DNA from: JAZKHT01 sp040385245
GTDB lineage: Bacteria > Pseudomonadota > Alphaproteobacteria > Rhodobacterales > Rhodobacteraceae
DNA length: 64,000 nt
NCBI GenBank assembly: GCA_040385245.1
Contig: JAZKHT010000004.1
Coordinates: 124,001-188,000 of the forward strand
Reading direction: 5' to 3'
In this document: positions 21,348-30,162 of the stretch, in pieces
Layout of the letters: each line of letters opens with the position of its first letter
Position numbering within the stretch: position 1 is the first letter of the stretch
Made by a program: the position numbers and the translations under genes
The notes under the pieces: model-generated
What the model was told of the DNA's origin: nothing
Seen by the model: the letters and a program-made list of their open reading frames with translations, nothing else
Databases searched by the model: none

Positions 21348-22238
21348 CTACCGCAATTTGCCCAAGGCAAAGGTGGGTGAAAGCTGTTGCTTCGACAACC
21401 ACGCCTCAAGCAACACCTTGTCGGGGTTGGCAGAATCACTGCCGAATTCTTCCGCTGCAATTCCGCCAGTGACAAAGGCCACGTCCATCCCTTCGGCAAT
21501 GCCGCCCTGCACATCGGTGCTGATCCCGTCGCCAATCGCCAAAATCGCTGCGTCATCCTTGCCGGTCATCGCGGCAAGACGGCGGCGGGCAAGATCATAG
21601 ATCGGCGGATGCGGCTTGCCGAAATAGAGGGCGTGTCCCCCCATTTCCTCGTAAGCTTGGGCAAGGGCACCGGCGCACCACAGACGCTTGTCACCGAAAT
21701 CGACGATGATGTCAGGATTGGCACACAGCATGGTCAACCCGTTGGTCTTCATCATCAAAAGCGTGGCGCGATAATCGTCCGGGGTTTCGGTCAGGTCATC
21801 GGCAAGGCCGGTGCAGACCACACCTTCGGCTTCTGCCAGCGGGACACGGGTGATCGGGGTTTCTGCGGCGGCAATGGCGCGGACATCGTCGGAAAATTCG
21901 GTAAAGAACGCCTCGTCCTTGGGCGCACCGATGTGAAAGACGCGCCGACCCACAGCACCGGTCACCAAGGCGTATTGCGCAGCGTCGCCTGATGTCACCA
22001 CCTCGTCCCAGGCATCGCGCGGCACACCCATGCTGTCCAATTGACGCACAACGCTGGGCTTCGGGCGCGGTGCGTTGGTCAGAAGGATCACCTTGCCCCC
22101 TTGCGCGCGAAACGCCTGCAAGGCCGCCACCGCCGCCGGAAAGGGCGCGCGGCCGTCGTGCAGGCAGCCCCACAGATCGCAGAACACCGCATCGTAACGG
22201 CTGGAAACCTGTGACAGCGAGGCGATGATTTCGGTCAT
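21348..22238 (-). CDS. TIGR01459-type HAD superfamily class IIA hydrolase
   Basis: A 296-residue HAD phosphatase with the nucleophile motif CDLWGCLHDG (Asp21), motif II LLTNAPRP, and motif III/IV LAIGDGISTDVQGG. The DLWG variant and the two-half layout with a class IIA cap match the TIGR01459 family of alphaproteobacteria, related to NagD and 4-nitrophenylphosphatase-type enzymes. The substrate is unknown. It is monocistronic by appearance; the terminator of ppaC lies upstream on the same strand. Confidence 0.87.
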   Translation of the reverse strand: MTEIIASLSQVSSRYDAVFCDLWGCLHDGRAPFPAAVAALQAFRAQGGKVILLTNAPRPKPSVVRQLDSMGVPRDAWDEVVTSGDAAQYALVTGAVGRRVFHIGAPKDEAFFTEFSDDVRAIAAAETPITRVPLAEAEGVVCTGLADDLTETPDDYRATLLMMKTNGLTMLCANPDIIVDFGDKRLWCAGALAQAYEEMGGHALYFGKPHPPIYDLARRRLAAMTGKDDAAILAIGDGISTDVQGGIAEGMDVAFVTGGIAAEEFGSDSANPDKVLLEAWLSKQQLSPTFALGKLR

Positions 22239-22289
22239 GGCGGGCCTTTCCGGGGTTTGGCGTATCCATACGCGGCGTGCAAACGTTGG

Positions 22290-22325
22290 ACAAGCAAAAG
22301 GGCCGAAGGGGGTTCCCTTCGGCCC
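22290..22325 (-). terminator. Rho-independent terminator downstream of ppaC
   Basis: A perfect 11-base inverted repeat, GGGCCGAAGGG (22300-22310) and CCCTTCGGCCC (22315-22325), with a four-base loop. Read on the minus strand it is followed by CTTTTGCTTG. It lies 20 bases after the ppaC stop. Confidence 0.85.
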
Positions 22326-22344
22326 TGATCACACTGTCGCCGGA

Positions 22345-23265
22345 TCAGAGTTTCAGCGCCGGGATAATCTGCTTTTTGCGGCTCATCACGCCGGGCAGGA
22401 CAACCGTGTCGCCGGTGACGGTGCAGGGGAAGGATGCCTGCGCGATGGATTTCACCAGATCGTTCGGCACCAGCAGGGTCGCCTCTTCGTTCAGGATGTC
22501 GACGATGAACAGCAGAACCTGATCTGCCCCGTCGGCGGCAGCAACGCCCGGCATGGCGGCCATGAGCGCGGCCTTGCGGTCCAGCAGAACCTTGGGAGAC
22601 GTCGTTTCAAGGACGGAGACACGCAGTTGCTTGCCCGCAACTTCGTATTCCTTGCTGTCCATCCGCAGCAATTCGGCATCCGAAAACGCCGACACATCGG
22701 ATTTTGCCGCAAACAGATCCACTGCGAAATCAGGGATCGACACGCCCAAATCGGCGGCCAGCTTTTCCGCCACGGCACGGTCATGGGGGGTGGTTGTCGG
22801 GCTGCGGAATTCCAGCGTGTCCGACAGGATGCACGACAACATCGCGCCCTTGATCGCTTTGGGGGCCTTGGCCAGATCGTCGCCAATCAGATCGTGCATG
22901 ATCGTCGCGGTGCAGGCCAGCGGACGGATGGTGATGTCGATGGGTGATTTCGTCTTGATCCCGCCCGCCAGCAAATGGTGGTCGATGATGGCGACAACCT
23001 TTGCATCGTTGATGCTTGCGGGCAGTTCGGCGGGGTTGTTGGTGTCGACGATGACCACTGTGTCATCTGCGGTCACGTCTGAAATGATCCGGGGCTTGGG
23101 CAGGTTCCAGTGCGTCAGAACAAAGGCCGCTTCGGTGTTCGGTTCGCCAAGCATGACGGCTTCGGCGGGAGTGCCTTTCACCTCGGTCAGATACCAGGCC
23201 CAGATGATCGGAGAGCCGGTCGAATCGGTGTCAGGGGATTTGTGGCCGAGAACCAAAGTCGTCAT
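22345..23265 (-). CDS. ppaC: Manganese-dependent inorganic pyrophosphatase
   Basis: A 306-residue family II pyrophosphatase of the DHH superfamily: GHKSPDTDS near the N-terminus, VDTNN, the name-giving DHH in AIIDHHLLAGG, and the C-terminal SRKKQIIPAL substrate-binding motif. It hydrolyses pyrophosphate in the cytosol and depends on Mn or Co. There are no CBS domains, so it is the short unregulated form. A strong terminator follows. Confidence 0.96.
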   Translation of the reverse strand: MTTLVLGHKSPDTDSTGSPIIWAWYLTEVKGTPAEAVMLGEPNTEAAFVLTHWNLPKPRIISDVTADDTVVIVDTNNPAELPASINDAKVVAIIDHHLLAGGIKTKSPIDITIRPLACTATIMHDLIGDDLAKAPKAIKGAMLSCILSDTLEFRSPTTTPHDRAVAEKLAADLGVSIPDFAVDLFAAKSDVSAFSDAELLRMDSKEYEVAGKQLRVSVLETTSPKVLLDRKAALMAAMPGVAAADGADQVLLFIVDILNEEATLLVPNDLVKSIAQASFPCTVTGDTVVLPGVMSRKKQIIPALKL

Positions 23266-23376
23266 GGGGATGCGCCTTCACAGGATGATTTTGCGGCGCT
23301 TATAGGCAAGGGCGGCGCGTTTGTCACGCTTGGGCTGCTGCGATGCTGCGCCGCAGCAATGGGTTCTGCGTTGCGC

Positions 23377-24126
23377 CTAGTCGTAGAAAGCAGGGGCCTT
23401 TCGCAATTCGGACCATTGCGTTGGTTCATGCCCGTAAATCAGCAGTGCCCCCAGTGTGTCGCGCAAGGCGAACAACGAGTTCGCGCTGGGAACGGAGGCA
23501 ACGGGATCGTCGGCATCCGCGAACCCCTCGGCGGGCTCGGACGCGCGGTTGATCGCGTCGGCGGCAAGGATAACCGGGCCAGTCTGCGGCAAGGTCACCA
23601 GCAACGACACATGTCCGGCGGTATGACCCGGCGTCGGGATCAGGCGCAGGCCGTCGCACAGATCGGTTTCCGCATGGATCAGATGATAGATGGTGTCGGG
23701 CCAGTCCATCGGCTGACGGCCTCCAAAATATAGCGGCTTTGGTTCCGCCCGTTCCCGCGCTGTCAGCACGACAGGGCAGGGGAAAAGCGGCAATGATCCG
23801 ACATGGTCGATATGACCGTGGGTCAGGATCAAAAGCGTGATGTCTGCAGGCACCAGTCCCAACAGGGCAAGCTGGCCAACCGCGGTCTGATGCGCACCGA
23901 ACCCGATCAGCCGACCAAAGCGCGACAGGCCATCGCGCGCCTCGGCCCCTTCAGGATCGGTGGCGTAATCCGGGGGAAAGCCGGTATCGACCAGCACCCG
24001 CGCGCCCTTGTCGGTTTCCAGCAGATAACCGGGGATGCCGATCGTACGTTTTCCGCCGACGTCGAACAGGCCAAAATCCAGCACGGTCAGCCGCGTAATG
24101 CGGTGGCCCTTCAACAGATCGGTCAC
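23377..24126 (-). CDS. MBL-fold hydrolase of the N-acyl-homoserine lactonase type
   Basis: A 249-residue metallo-beta-lactamase fold with the binuclear metal motif HGHIDH at 103-108, PTPGHTAGHVSLL, and an Asp ligand in ILAADAI. The N-terminus (VLDFGLFDVGGKRTIGIPGYLLET) and length resemble AiiA/AttM-type AHL lactonases, which open the lactone ring of acyl-homoserine lactone signals. Other MBL lactonases or thiol hydrolases remain possible. The GTG start overlaps the TraB-family stop by four bases (GTGA), so the two genes are coupled. Confidence 0.72.
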   Translation of the reverse strand: MTDLLKGHRITRLTVLDFGLFDVGGKRTIGIPGYLLETDKGARVLVDTGFPPDYATDPEGAEARDGLSRFGRLIGFGAHQTAVGQLALLGLVPADITLLILTHGHIDHVGSLPLFPCPVVLTARERAEPKPLYFGGRQPMDWPDTIYHLIHAETDLCDGLRLIPTPGHTAGHVSLLVTLPQTGPVILAADAINRASEPAEGFADADDPVASVPSANSLFALRDTLGALLIYGHEPTQWSELRKAPAFYD

Positions 24127-25115
24127 AGGGGCAGCCTTTCAATGACAAAACCTGCCCGTTCCAGCAGGGCCAGCACGCCCTCGGCACCCGACAGGTGCAA
24201 GGCGCCAAAGGCGACAAGGACCGGGCCTTGACGGCTTGTCTCGTCGATCACGGGAATCCAGGCGCGGTTGCGGGCGGCCATCAACACCTCTTCCATCCGT
24301 GAAAAGTCGCGGGCGACGGTCTCTGGCGTCTCGCCGGGAACGGACAGCGCCTTGAACCGGGTGAATTCCCACAGCAAGCGCCCCTCTTCGGCGAAATAGC
24401 TGTCGGCCAGTGTGACCGCGTAATCCGCAGCCATCGGTTCCATCGCCAGAGTAGACCGGATCATGCTGATCTGTTCGTCCTGCGTCAGCGCGCCGAAAAT
24501 GGAAAAGATGGTGTCATAGGGTTCCAGCGCGCGGATCGGGATGCGGGCCTGTTGGGCGGCCTTGATCACCATGGCGTCAAGCCCGCCGGTGCTTGCCGTC
24601 ATGTTTTCCATGTCGCAGGCGGGGGTGGACAGGATCATGCTGACATACCACGGGCGGAATTTTGCGGCCATGAAGGGTGGCATCGACCGGGCGCGCATCG
24701 CGTCGGCCAAGGCCTGCCAATCCGCCTCGGGCAGCATTTCGGGCAGGGTGGGGCCGTCTGTGATGACCATCACAGATGGATCGCGCGCCATATGGGCGAA
24801 CAGGGCCTTTTGCTCATCCGGGCCTGCCTCGACCAGAACGGTGGTGGCGTGGGCGATCAGAGGTTCCAGACGGGCAAAGGTCGGGGCGTGGCGCGGGTCA
24901 TCAAAATGATACGTTCCGATCAGGTGGACAATCGCCGTCCCACGGGTGGCGCGCCAGAACATCCCGCGCGGAAACGGCACCGCGTCGGCGGCGGCGGTCA
25001 GCGCGGCGCGGTCCTGATCCGACAGGCTGGCAATCAGGTTCTTGCCCTGACAGGCGGGAAAAGCCGGGGCTGCCAGCAATAACAGCCCAATAAACGATGC
25101 AAGAAAACGGATCAT
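24123..25115 (-). CDS. TraB/GumN family protein, exported
   Basis: A 330-residue protein with a signal peptide (MIRFLASFIGLLLLAAPAFPA) and the TraB/GumN family core: HLIGTYHFDDPRH, which holds a GxxH-like metal site, VLVEAGPDEQ, and the closing FGALHLSGAEGVLALLERAGF. Members are proposed metal-dependent proteases or hydrolases of the Tiki superfamily; the bacterial role is unclear. The start at 25115 is the one that gives the signal peptide. It is coupled to the MBL gene downstream. Confidence 0.82.
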   Translation of the reverse strand: MIRFLASFIGLLLLAAPAFPACQGKNLIASLSDQDRAALTAAADAVPFPRGMFWRATRGTAIVHLIGTYHFDDPRHAPTFARLEPLIAHATTVLVEAGPDEQKALFAHMARDPSVMVITDGPTLPEMLPEADWQALADAMRARSMPPFMAAKFRPWYVSMILSTPACDMENMTASTGGLDAMVIKAAQQARIPIRALEPYDTIFSIFGALTQDEQISMIRSTLAMEPMAADYAVTLADSYFAEEGRLLWEFTRFKALSVPGETPETVARDFSRMEEVLMAARNRAWIPVIDETSRQGPVLVAFGALHLSGAEGVLALLERAGFVIERLPL

Positions 25116-25239
25116 GGAACCTTCAGGGCAGTGACACCCAAGCCTGACACCCATCCCCGTCCCTGCCAAGCCATCGCGGCGCGCCACCGGCAGATTTTCG
25201 CACTGTAGTCTTCCGGGCCGGATTTCCGGGACTGGGGTG

Positions 25240-25268
25240 TTGACAGGACCGCTTGCTTTGCCTACCTG
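25240..25268 (+). promoter_or_regulatory. groESL promoter
   Basis: TTGACA at 25240-25245, a 17-base spacer and TACCTG at 25263-25268 form a good vegetative-type promoter. The CIRCE operator starts 8 bases after the -10, where the transcript should begin. Confidence 0.75.
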
Positions 25269-25276
25269 TCTGGCCA

Positions 25277-25303
25277 TTAGCACTCGTCCCGCATGAGTGC
25301 TAA
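25277..25303 (+). promoter_or_regulatory. CIRCE operator (HrcA-binding site)
   Basis: A perfect consensus CIRCE inverted repeat, TTAGCACTC-N9-GAGTGCTAA, 35 bases before the groES ATG. It is the known operator of the heat-shock repressor HrcA, so groESL here should be derepressed by heat. The hrcA gene is not in the window. Confidence 0.97.
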
Positions 25304-25338
25304 TTTTATTCAACCTGGAACCTAGGGAGTGTTCTCAG

Positions 25339-25626
25339 ATGGCATTCACACCGCTGCATGACCGCGTATTGGTCCGCCGCATCGAAGGCGAAGACAAGAC
25401 CAAGGGTGGTCTGATCATCCCCGACACCGCCAAGGAAAAGCCCGCCGAAGGCGAAGTCGTCTCGGCCGGCCCCGGCGCGCGCAAGGATTCGGGCGAACTG
25501 ATCGCCCCGTCCGTCAAAAAGGGCGACCGCATCCTGTTCGGCAAATGGTCGGGCACCGAGGTCAAACTTGACGGCGAAGATCTGCTGATCATGAAGGAAA
25601 GCGACATTCTCGGCATCATCGCCTGA
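25339..25626 (+). CDS. groES: Co-chaperonin GroES
   Basis: A 95-residue Hsp10 co-chaperonin that caps the GroEL cage. It begins FTPLHDRVLVRRIE, has the mobile-loop GEDKTKGGLIIPDTAKEKP and ends ILGIIA. The start ATG 25339 has GGGAG 12 bases upstream. It is controlled by the CIRCE operator upstream and followed 41 bases later by groEL. Confidence 0.98.
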   Translation: MAFTPLHDRVLVRRIEGEDKTKGGLIIPDTAKEKPAEGEVVSAGPGARKDSGELIAPSVKKGDRILFGKWSGTEVKLDGEDLLIMKESDILGIIA

Positions 25627-25667
25627 GATCGCCTTTCCCGGAAACCTGATTTTCAAGGAGACAGCAC

Positions 25668-27314
25668 ATGGCTGCCAAAGACGTACGTTTTGACACCGAT
25701 GCCCGTGACCGCATGCTGCGCGGCGTCAACATCCTGGCCGACGCCGTCAAAGTGACCCTCGGCCCTAAAGGCCGCAACGTGGTCATCGAGAAATCCTTCG
25801 GTTCCCCGCGCATCACCAAGGACGGTGTGTCGGTTGCCAAGGAAATCGAACTGGCCGACCGTTTCGAAAACATGGGCGCCCAGATGGTGAAGGAAGTCGC
25901 TTCCCGCACCAATGACGAAGCGGGCGACGGCACCACCACCGCGACCGTTCTGGCACAAGCGATCATCAAGGACGGTCTGAAGGCCGTTGCCGCCGGTATG
26001 AACCCGATGGACCTGAAGCGCGGCATCGATCTGGCAACGACCAAAGTCGTCGCCGCGATCAAGGCAGCGTCGCGTCCGGTCAAGGACACCGACGAAGTGG
26101 CGCAGGTCGGCACCATTTCCGCCAACGGCGAAGCGTCGATTGGTCGTCAGATCGCTGACGCCATGCAGCGCGTCGGCAACGAGGGTGTGATCACCGTCGA
26201 AGAAAACAAGGGGATGGAGACCGAGGTCGAAGTCGTCGAAGGCATGCAGTTTGATCGCGGCTACTTGTCGCCCTACTTCGTGACCAACGCCGACAAGATG
26301 GTCGCCGATCTGGAAGACGTCCTGATCCTGCTGCACGAAAAGAAACTGTCGTCGCTGCAGCCGATGGTCCCGCTGCTGGAGGCCGTGATCCAGTCGCAGC
26401 GTCCGCTGCTGATCATCTCGGAAGATGTCGAAGGCGAAGCCCTTGCCACGCTGGTGGTGAACAAGCTGCGCGGCGGCCTGAAGATCGCTGCCGTCAAGGC
26501 ACCGGGCTTTGGTGATCGTCGCAAGGCGATGCTGCAGGACATCGCGATCCTGACCGGTGGTCAGGTGATTTCTGATGATCTGGGCATGAAGCTTGAGTCG
26601 GTCACGATCGACATGCTGGGCAAGGCCAAGAAAATCACCATCACCAAAGACAACACCACGATTGTCGATGGCGCTGGTGACAAGGCCGAAATCGCAGCGC
26701 GCGTGTCGCAGATCCGTCAGCAGATCGAAGACACCACCTCCGATTACGACCGTGAAAAGCTGCAAGAGCGTGTGGCGAAACTGGCGGGCGGTGTTGCCGT
26801 CATCCGCGTTGGCGGCATGACCGAAGTCGAAGTGAAAGAGCGTAAGGACCGCGTCGATGACGCCCTGAACGCAACCCGCGCAGCCGTGCAGGAAGGCATC
26901 GTCGTCGGCGGCGGCGTCGCCCTGATCCAGGCTGGCAAGTCGCTTGAAGGTGTTACGGGTGCCAACGCGGACCAGAATGCCGGTATCGGCATCGTCCGTC
27001 GCGCGCTTGAGGCCCCGCTGCGCCAGATCGCCCAGAACGCGGGCGTCGATGGTTCGGTTGTGGCTGGCAAGGTGCGGGAATCGAACGACAAGACGTTCGG
27101 CTTCAACGCCCAGACCGAAGAGTATGGCGACATGTTCGCTTTCGGCGTGATCGACCCGGCCAAGGTCGTGCGGACTGCGCTGGAAGATGCGGCTTCGGTC
27201 GCGTCGCTGCTGATCACCACCGAAGCGATGATCGCTGATCGTCCGGCTGACAAGTCGGCCGGCGGCGGTGGCGGCGGTATGGGCGGAATGGGCGGCATGG
27301 ACGGGATGATGTAA
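25668..27314 (+). CDS. groEL: Chaperonin GroEL
   Basis: A 548-residue Hsp60. ATP-binding motifs (LGPKGRNVVIEK, GDGTTTATVLA) and the Gly-Met-rich C-terminal tail (GGMGGMDGMM) are typical. It folds cytosolic client proteins with GroES. Codon use is that of a highly expressed gene. It is the second gene of the operon, with a strong terminator 31 bases after the stop. Confidence 0.99.
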   Translation: MAAKDVRFDTDARDRMLRGVNILADAVKVTLGPKGRNVVIEKSFGSPRITKDGVSVAKEIELADRFENMGAQMVKEVASRTNDEAGDGTTTATVLAQAIIKDGLKAVAAGMNPMDLKRGIDLATTKVVAAIKAASRPVKDTDEVAQVGTISANGEASIGRQIADAMQRVGNEGVITVEENKGMETEVEVVEGMQFDRGYLSPYFVTNADKMVADLEDVLILLHEKKLSSLQPMVPLLEAVIQSQRPLLIISEDVEGEALATLVVNKLRGGLKIAAVKAPGFGDRRKAMLQDIAILTGGQVISDDLGMKLESVTIDMLGKAKKITITKDNTTIVDGAGDKAEIAARVSQIRQQIEDTTSDYDREKLQERVAKLAGGVAVIRVGGMTEVEVKERKDRVDDALNATRAAVQEGIVVGGGVALIQAGKSLEGVTGANADQNAGIGIVRRALEAPLRQIAQNAGVDGSVVAGKVRESNDKTFGFNAQTEEYGDMFAFGVIDPAKVVRTALEDAASVASLLITTEAMIADRPADKSAGGGGGGMGGMGGMDGMM

Positions 27315-27345
27315 TCATCCCTTCCCATTCGGGAAGATCGGAAAA

Positions 27346-27377
27346 GGGCGTGGCGAAAGCCGCGCCCTTTTTCTTTT
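27346..27377 (+). terminator. Rho-independent terminator of groESL
   Basis: The stem GGGCGTGGC (27346-27354) pairs with GCCGCGCCC (27359-27367) with one G-U wobble around a GAAA tetraloop, followed by TTTTTCTTTT. Confidence 0.92.
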
Positions 27378-27442
27378 GTGCATGCTGTTTTCGGGCGCAA
27401 AGCCGGGCTAACCTGATGCCGGACCTTTCGGCAGAGGGTGGA

Positions 27443-27925
27443 ATGGAACGATTTCCAGATGCGGCGTTTCCCGCGCGTCCCCAGGAACGGGGCCTGATCC
27501 GCGAACTTTTGCTGCGTGCATTTCCCGCGCAGGATGAGGCTGATCTGGTCGAGGCGCTGCGGCGCGAAGACCGCATGGCGCTGGAACTGATCACCCCGCG
27601 CGACGGCGAGGTTGTGGCCTATGTGGCGCTTTGCCGGATGGTGGCCCCTGATGGGTGGCTGTGTCTGGCCCCATTGGCGGTGGATCCTGCCTTGCAAGGG
27701 CAGGGTCTGGGCAGCCATCTGGTTCGCCGCGCGCTGGATTGGGCGGCGGGGCGCGTTGTCGTCGTGCTGGGCGACCCTGACTATTACGGGCGTTTCGGGT
27801 TTTCGGGCGCGCGGGCGGCGCGGCTGACGTCCATGTATCCGATAACGCACACGATGATTGCGGGCGGCGGTGACCGTGTGCCAGAGGGGGCGCTGATCTA
27901 TCCCGCGGCGTTTGATGCGCTTTAA
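27443..27925 (+). CDS. GNAT family N-acetyltransferase (YhbS-like)
   Basis: A 160-residue GNAT fold with the acetyl-CoA pyrophosphate loop in LAVDPALQGQGLGSHLVRRAL and a later DPDYYGRFGFSGARA motif typical of YhbS-like members. The acceptor is unknown. The start at ATG 27443 has GAGGGTGGA just upstream; an in-frame ATG at 27416 is the alternative. It converges with, and overlaps by four bases, the next GNAT gene. Confidence 0.82.
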   Translation: MERFPDAAFPARPQERGLIRELLLRAFPAQDEADLVEALRREDRMALELITPRDGEVVAYVALCRMVAPDGWLCLAPLAVDPALQGQGLGSHLVRRALDWAAGRVVVVLGDPDYYGRFGFSGARAARLTSMYPITHTMIAGGGDRVPEGALIYPAAFDAL

Positions 27926-28410
27926 AGCTGTTTCACCAGACGGTGCGCAATTTGCGTCTTTTGGCCAAGCGTGACGGGACGGTCAGCAAGTGCAAGTGTG
28001 AACCCCTGACGTTCCCAGAACGCGCGGCCCCTTGGGTTCGCATCCAGAACGGCAAGGTAGATGCGCGCGGCCCCGTTCGCGCGGGCGATGGTTTCAAGCT
28101 GGCGCAGCAGGATTTGTCCCGCACCCGTTCCCCGCGCGGTCGGGATCACGATCATCAACCCCAGAAAGGCATCGCCGGGCTCCGGGTAGTTAAACGCCAT
28201 TTCGGCGATTGCGATCAGGTGGTCGTCGCGAAAAAGGCCCAGACGGTGGCTGTCGGCGGGGTTCTGGCCGGGTGGCGCATCGGTGAAGAACTCGTCGGTG
28301 ACGGCTGGCCCCGGATCTTCGTCGCGTTCCAGTCGTATATATTCGGCGGCAGCCTGCAAGAGTGCATCAACGCGGGCGCGGTCGGCTTCGGGGTGAAGGG
28401 GGCGGATCAT
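27922..28410 (-). CDS. GNAT family N-acetyltransferase
   Basis: A 162-residue GNAT protein. It has the IAIAEMAFNYPEPGDAFLG strand, the acetyl-CoA loop IPTARGTGAGQILLRQLE, and the closing LDANPRGRAFWERQGFTLAL. The substrate is unknown. The start overlaps the stop of the Gre-type gene by four bases, so it is the last gene of a NUDIX-Gre-GNAT operon. Confidence 0.82.
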   Translation of the reverse strand: MIRPLHPEADRARVDALLQAAAEYIRLERDEDPGPAVTDEFFTDAPPGQNPADSHRLGLFRDDHLIAIAEMAFNYPEPGDAFLGLMIVIPTARGTGAGQILLRQLETIARANGAARIYLAVLDANPRGRAFWERQGFTLALADRPVTLGQKTQIAHRLVKQL

Positions 28411-28898
28411 GGCCGGGTCACTTCGACGATTTCAAGGTCGACGGACCGGTTTGGCCGGTTCCAGCGCACCACATCGCCGGGCCGCGCACCAAACACGGCG
28501 CGTGCCAGCGGGGAATGCGGCGCAATGCGATGCAGGGCGGGGTCAGCCTCATCTTCGCCAACGATTGCATAGGTGGTCTGGACGCCGTCTTCATCGGAAA
28601 CGGTGACACAAAGGCCAAAGGTGACCTCGGTCAGCGGCTGTGTGGCCGGGTCGATCAAAATCGCGCTGCGTAGGCGGGCATCCAGATAGCGGATATCGCG
28701 TTCTGCCGCCGCCTCGGGCAACTTGTCCAGACGGTCCGGGCGGGCGCGCAGGGCGGCAAGCTGGTTCTGCGTGGCAAGCAGACGCGCTTGCAGGGCGGCA
28801 AGGCCGGTGGGTGTGACATAGTTCGGATGCGGGCTGATCGGCAGATCGGGCAGGGGTTCCAGATCGTTGCCGTCTTCCTTGACAAAGGCGCGGCTCAT
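28407..28898 (-). CDS. GreA/GreB family transcription elongation factor-like protein
   Basis: A 163-residue protein with a Gre layout: an N-terminal coiled coil (about 30-80; GLAALQARLLATQNQLAALRAR) and a C-terminal FKBP-like domain (VTVSDEDGVQTTYAIVGEDEADP, HSPLARAVFGARPGDVV). GreA/GreB enter the RNA polymerase channel and stimulate transcript cleavage; this divergent member could be a Gre paralogue with another role. It overlaps its neighbours by four bases on both sides. Confidence 0.83.
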   Translation of the reverse strand: MSRAFVKEDGNDLEPLPDLPISPHPNYVTPTGLAALQARLLATQNQLAALRARPDRLDKLPEAAAERDIRYLDARLRSAILIDPATQPLTEVTFGLCVTVSDEDGVQTTYAIVGEDEADPALHRIAPHSPLARAVFGARPGDVVRWNRPNRSVDLEIVEVTRP

Positions 28899-29341
28899 CG
28901 CACGATCACCTCGAGCGGGTCATAACTGATCCCTTCGCCCCATGCGGCGAATGGCAAGGCGTCGGGCTTGAACCGGATCGTCGACAGGTCGGGGCGCGCA
29001 AAGAACCGTCGTTCGGTCACGATACCTTCGGGATCGCGCCATGCGGTGGACAGGGTGCCATCGGTGATGGTGCAGCGGAAATAGACATCGACCTGATGGA
29101 ACCCGGTTTTCGGATCGTGGAATTCGTTCACCAGTGCGGGTGTCTGGACCGAGACGGTCAGGCCCGTCTCTTCCCGCACCTCGCGCATCAGATTTTCGGG
29201 CAGCGATGTGCCCGGATGCACGCCTCCGCCGGGGGCACACCACAGATCGGACACGCGGTTTGCATAGGCGTTCACTAGCAACAGCCGGTCCTGATGCAGG
29301 ATCAGCGCGCGAACGGCAAGACGGGGTGTGCGATGGGCCAT
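28895..29341 (-). CDS. NUDIX hydrolase
   Basis: A 148-residue NUDIX fold with the box G-x5-E-x7-REVREETGL (GGGVHPGTSLPENLMREVRE, then ETGL). Members cleave nucleoside diphosphates linked to another group. The start at MAHRTPRLAVRALIL (29341) fits the family; a longer frame exists but overlaps the divergent lipase-like gene. First gene of the NUDIX-Gre-GNAT operon. Confidence 0.85.
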   Translation of the reverse strand: MAHRTPRLAVRALILHQDRLLLVNAYANRVSDLWCAPGGGVHPGTSLPENLMREVREETGLTVSVQTPALVNEFHDPKTGFHQVDVYFRCTITDGTLSTAWRDPEGIVTERRFFARPDLSTIRFKPDALPFAAWGEGISYDPLEVIVR

Positions 29342-29419
29342 GGGCAAAAGGATGTGCCGTTTCGCGGTGGATTGTCCATGCCCCTTGCAGCGCGGCGCGC
29401 AAGGGGGCAGATCAATGCG

Positions 29420-30145
29420 ATGATGCGTTGGGCGTTTCTTTTCGGATTGCTGGCTGGCCCTGCTGCGGCGGATTGCGTCGTGTTGCTGCACGGACTGGCC
29501 CGGACCGAGGCGTCGCTTCTGGCGATGGAGGCGGCCTTGTCCGCCCAAGGATATCAGGTTGTCAACGAAGGGTATCCTTCCACACAGGCCCCGATCGGTG
29601 TACTGGCCAGGACAGTTGGCCGTGCCGTCGATGCCTGTGGTCCGGGGCCTGTGCATTTCGTCACCCATTCGCTGGGCGGGATCTTGGCCCGCGTCTGGCT
29701 GGCGGAAAACCGGCCTGCGCACATGGGGCGGGTGGTGATGCTGGCCCCGCCGAACCGTGGGTCGGAACTGGTCGATGCCTTTGGGACCATCGGGGCGTTC
29801 GAATGGCTGAACGGTCCGGCGGGGCTGCAACTGGGGACCGATCCGAAATCGGTGCCCTTGCGGTTGCCGCTGCCCGATTACGATCTGGGCGTCATCGCGG
29901 GGGACAGGTCGATGAACCCGGTCTATTCGGCAGTCATACCGGGGGCCGATGACGGCAAGGTCAGCGTGCTAAGCACCCGCGTGGCGGGGATGACCGACCA
30001 TATCGTGCTGCCGGTCACGCATACCTTCATGATGCTGAACCCGGTGGTCATCGCCGAGACGATCACCTTTCTGGAAACCGGGGCCTTTGATCCCACACTC
30101 AGCTTTGGCGCGGCGGTGGAAGAAACATTCGGCGGCGGCAATTAG
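29420..30145 (+). CDS. Exported lipase-like alpha/beta hydrolase
   Basis: A 241-residue protein with a short signal peptide (MMRWAFLFGLLAGPAAA), then the lipase pattern VVLLHGLARTEASL, the nucleophile elbow THSLGG and a late HTFMM catalytic His. It looks like a periplasmic esterase or acylglycerol lipase. The start is one of two adjacent ATGs at 29420 and 29423; a possible ribosome site AAGGGGG is at 29401. It diverges from the NUDIX gene and converges on purK. Confidence 0.8.
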   Translation: MMRWAFLFGLLAGPAAADCVVLLHGLARTEASLLAMEAALSAQGYQVVNEGYPSTQAPIGVLARTVGRAVDACGPGPVHFVTHSLGGILARVWLAENRPAHMGRVVMLAPPNRGSELVDAFGTIGAFEWLNGPAGLQLGTDPKSVPLRLPLPDYDLGVIAGDRSMNPVYSAVIPGADDGKVSVLSTRVAGMTDHIVLPVTHTFMMLNPVVIAETITFLETGAFDPTLSFGAAVEETFGGGN

Positions 30146-30162
30146 GGCGTTGCGCCGCCTGT

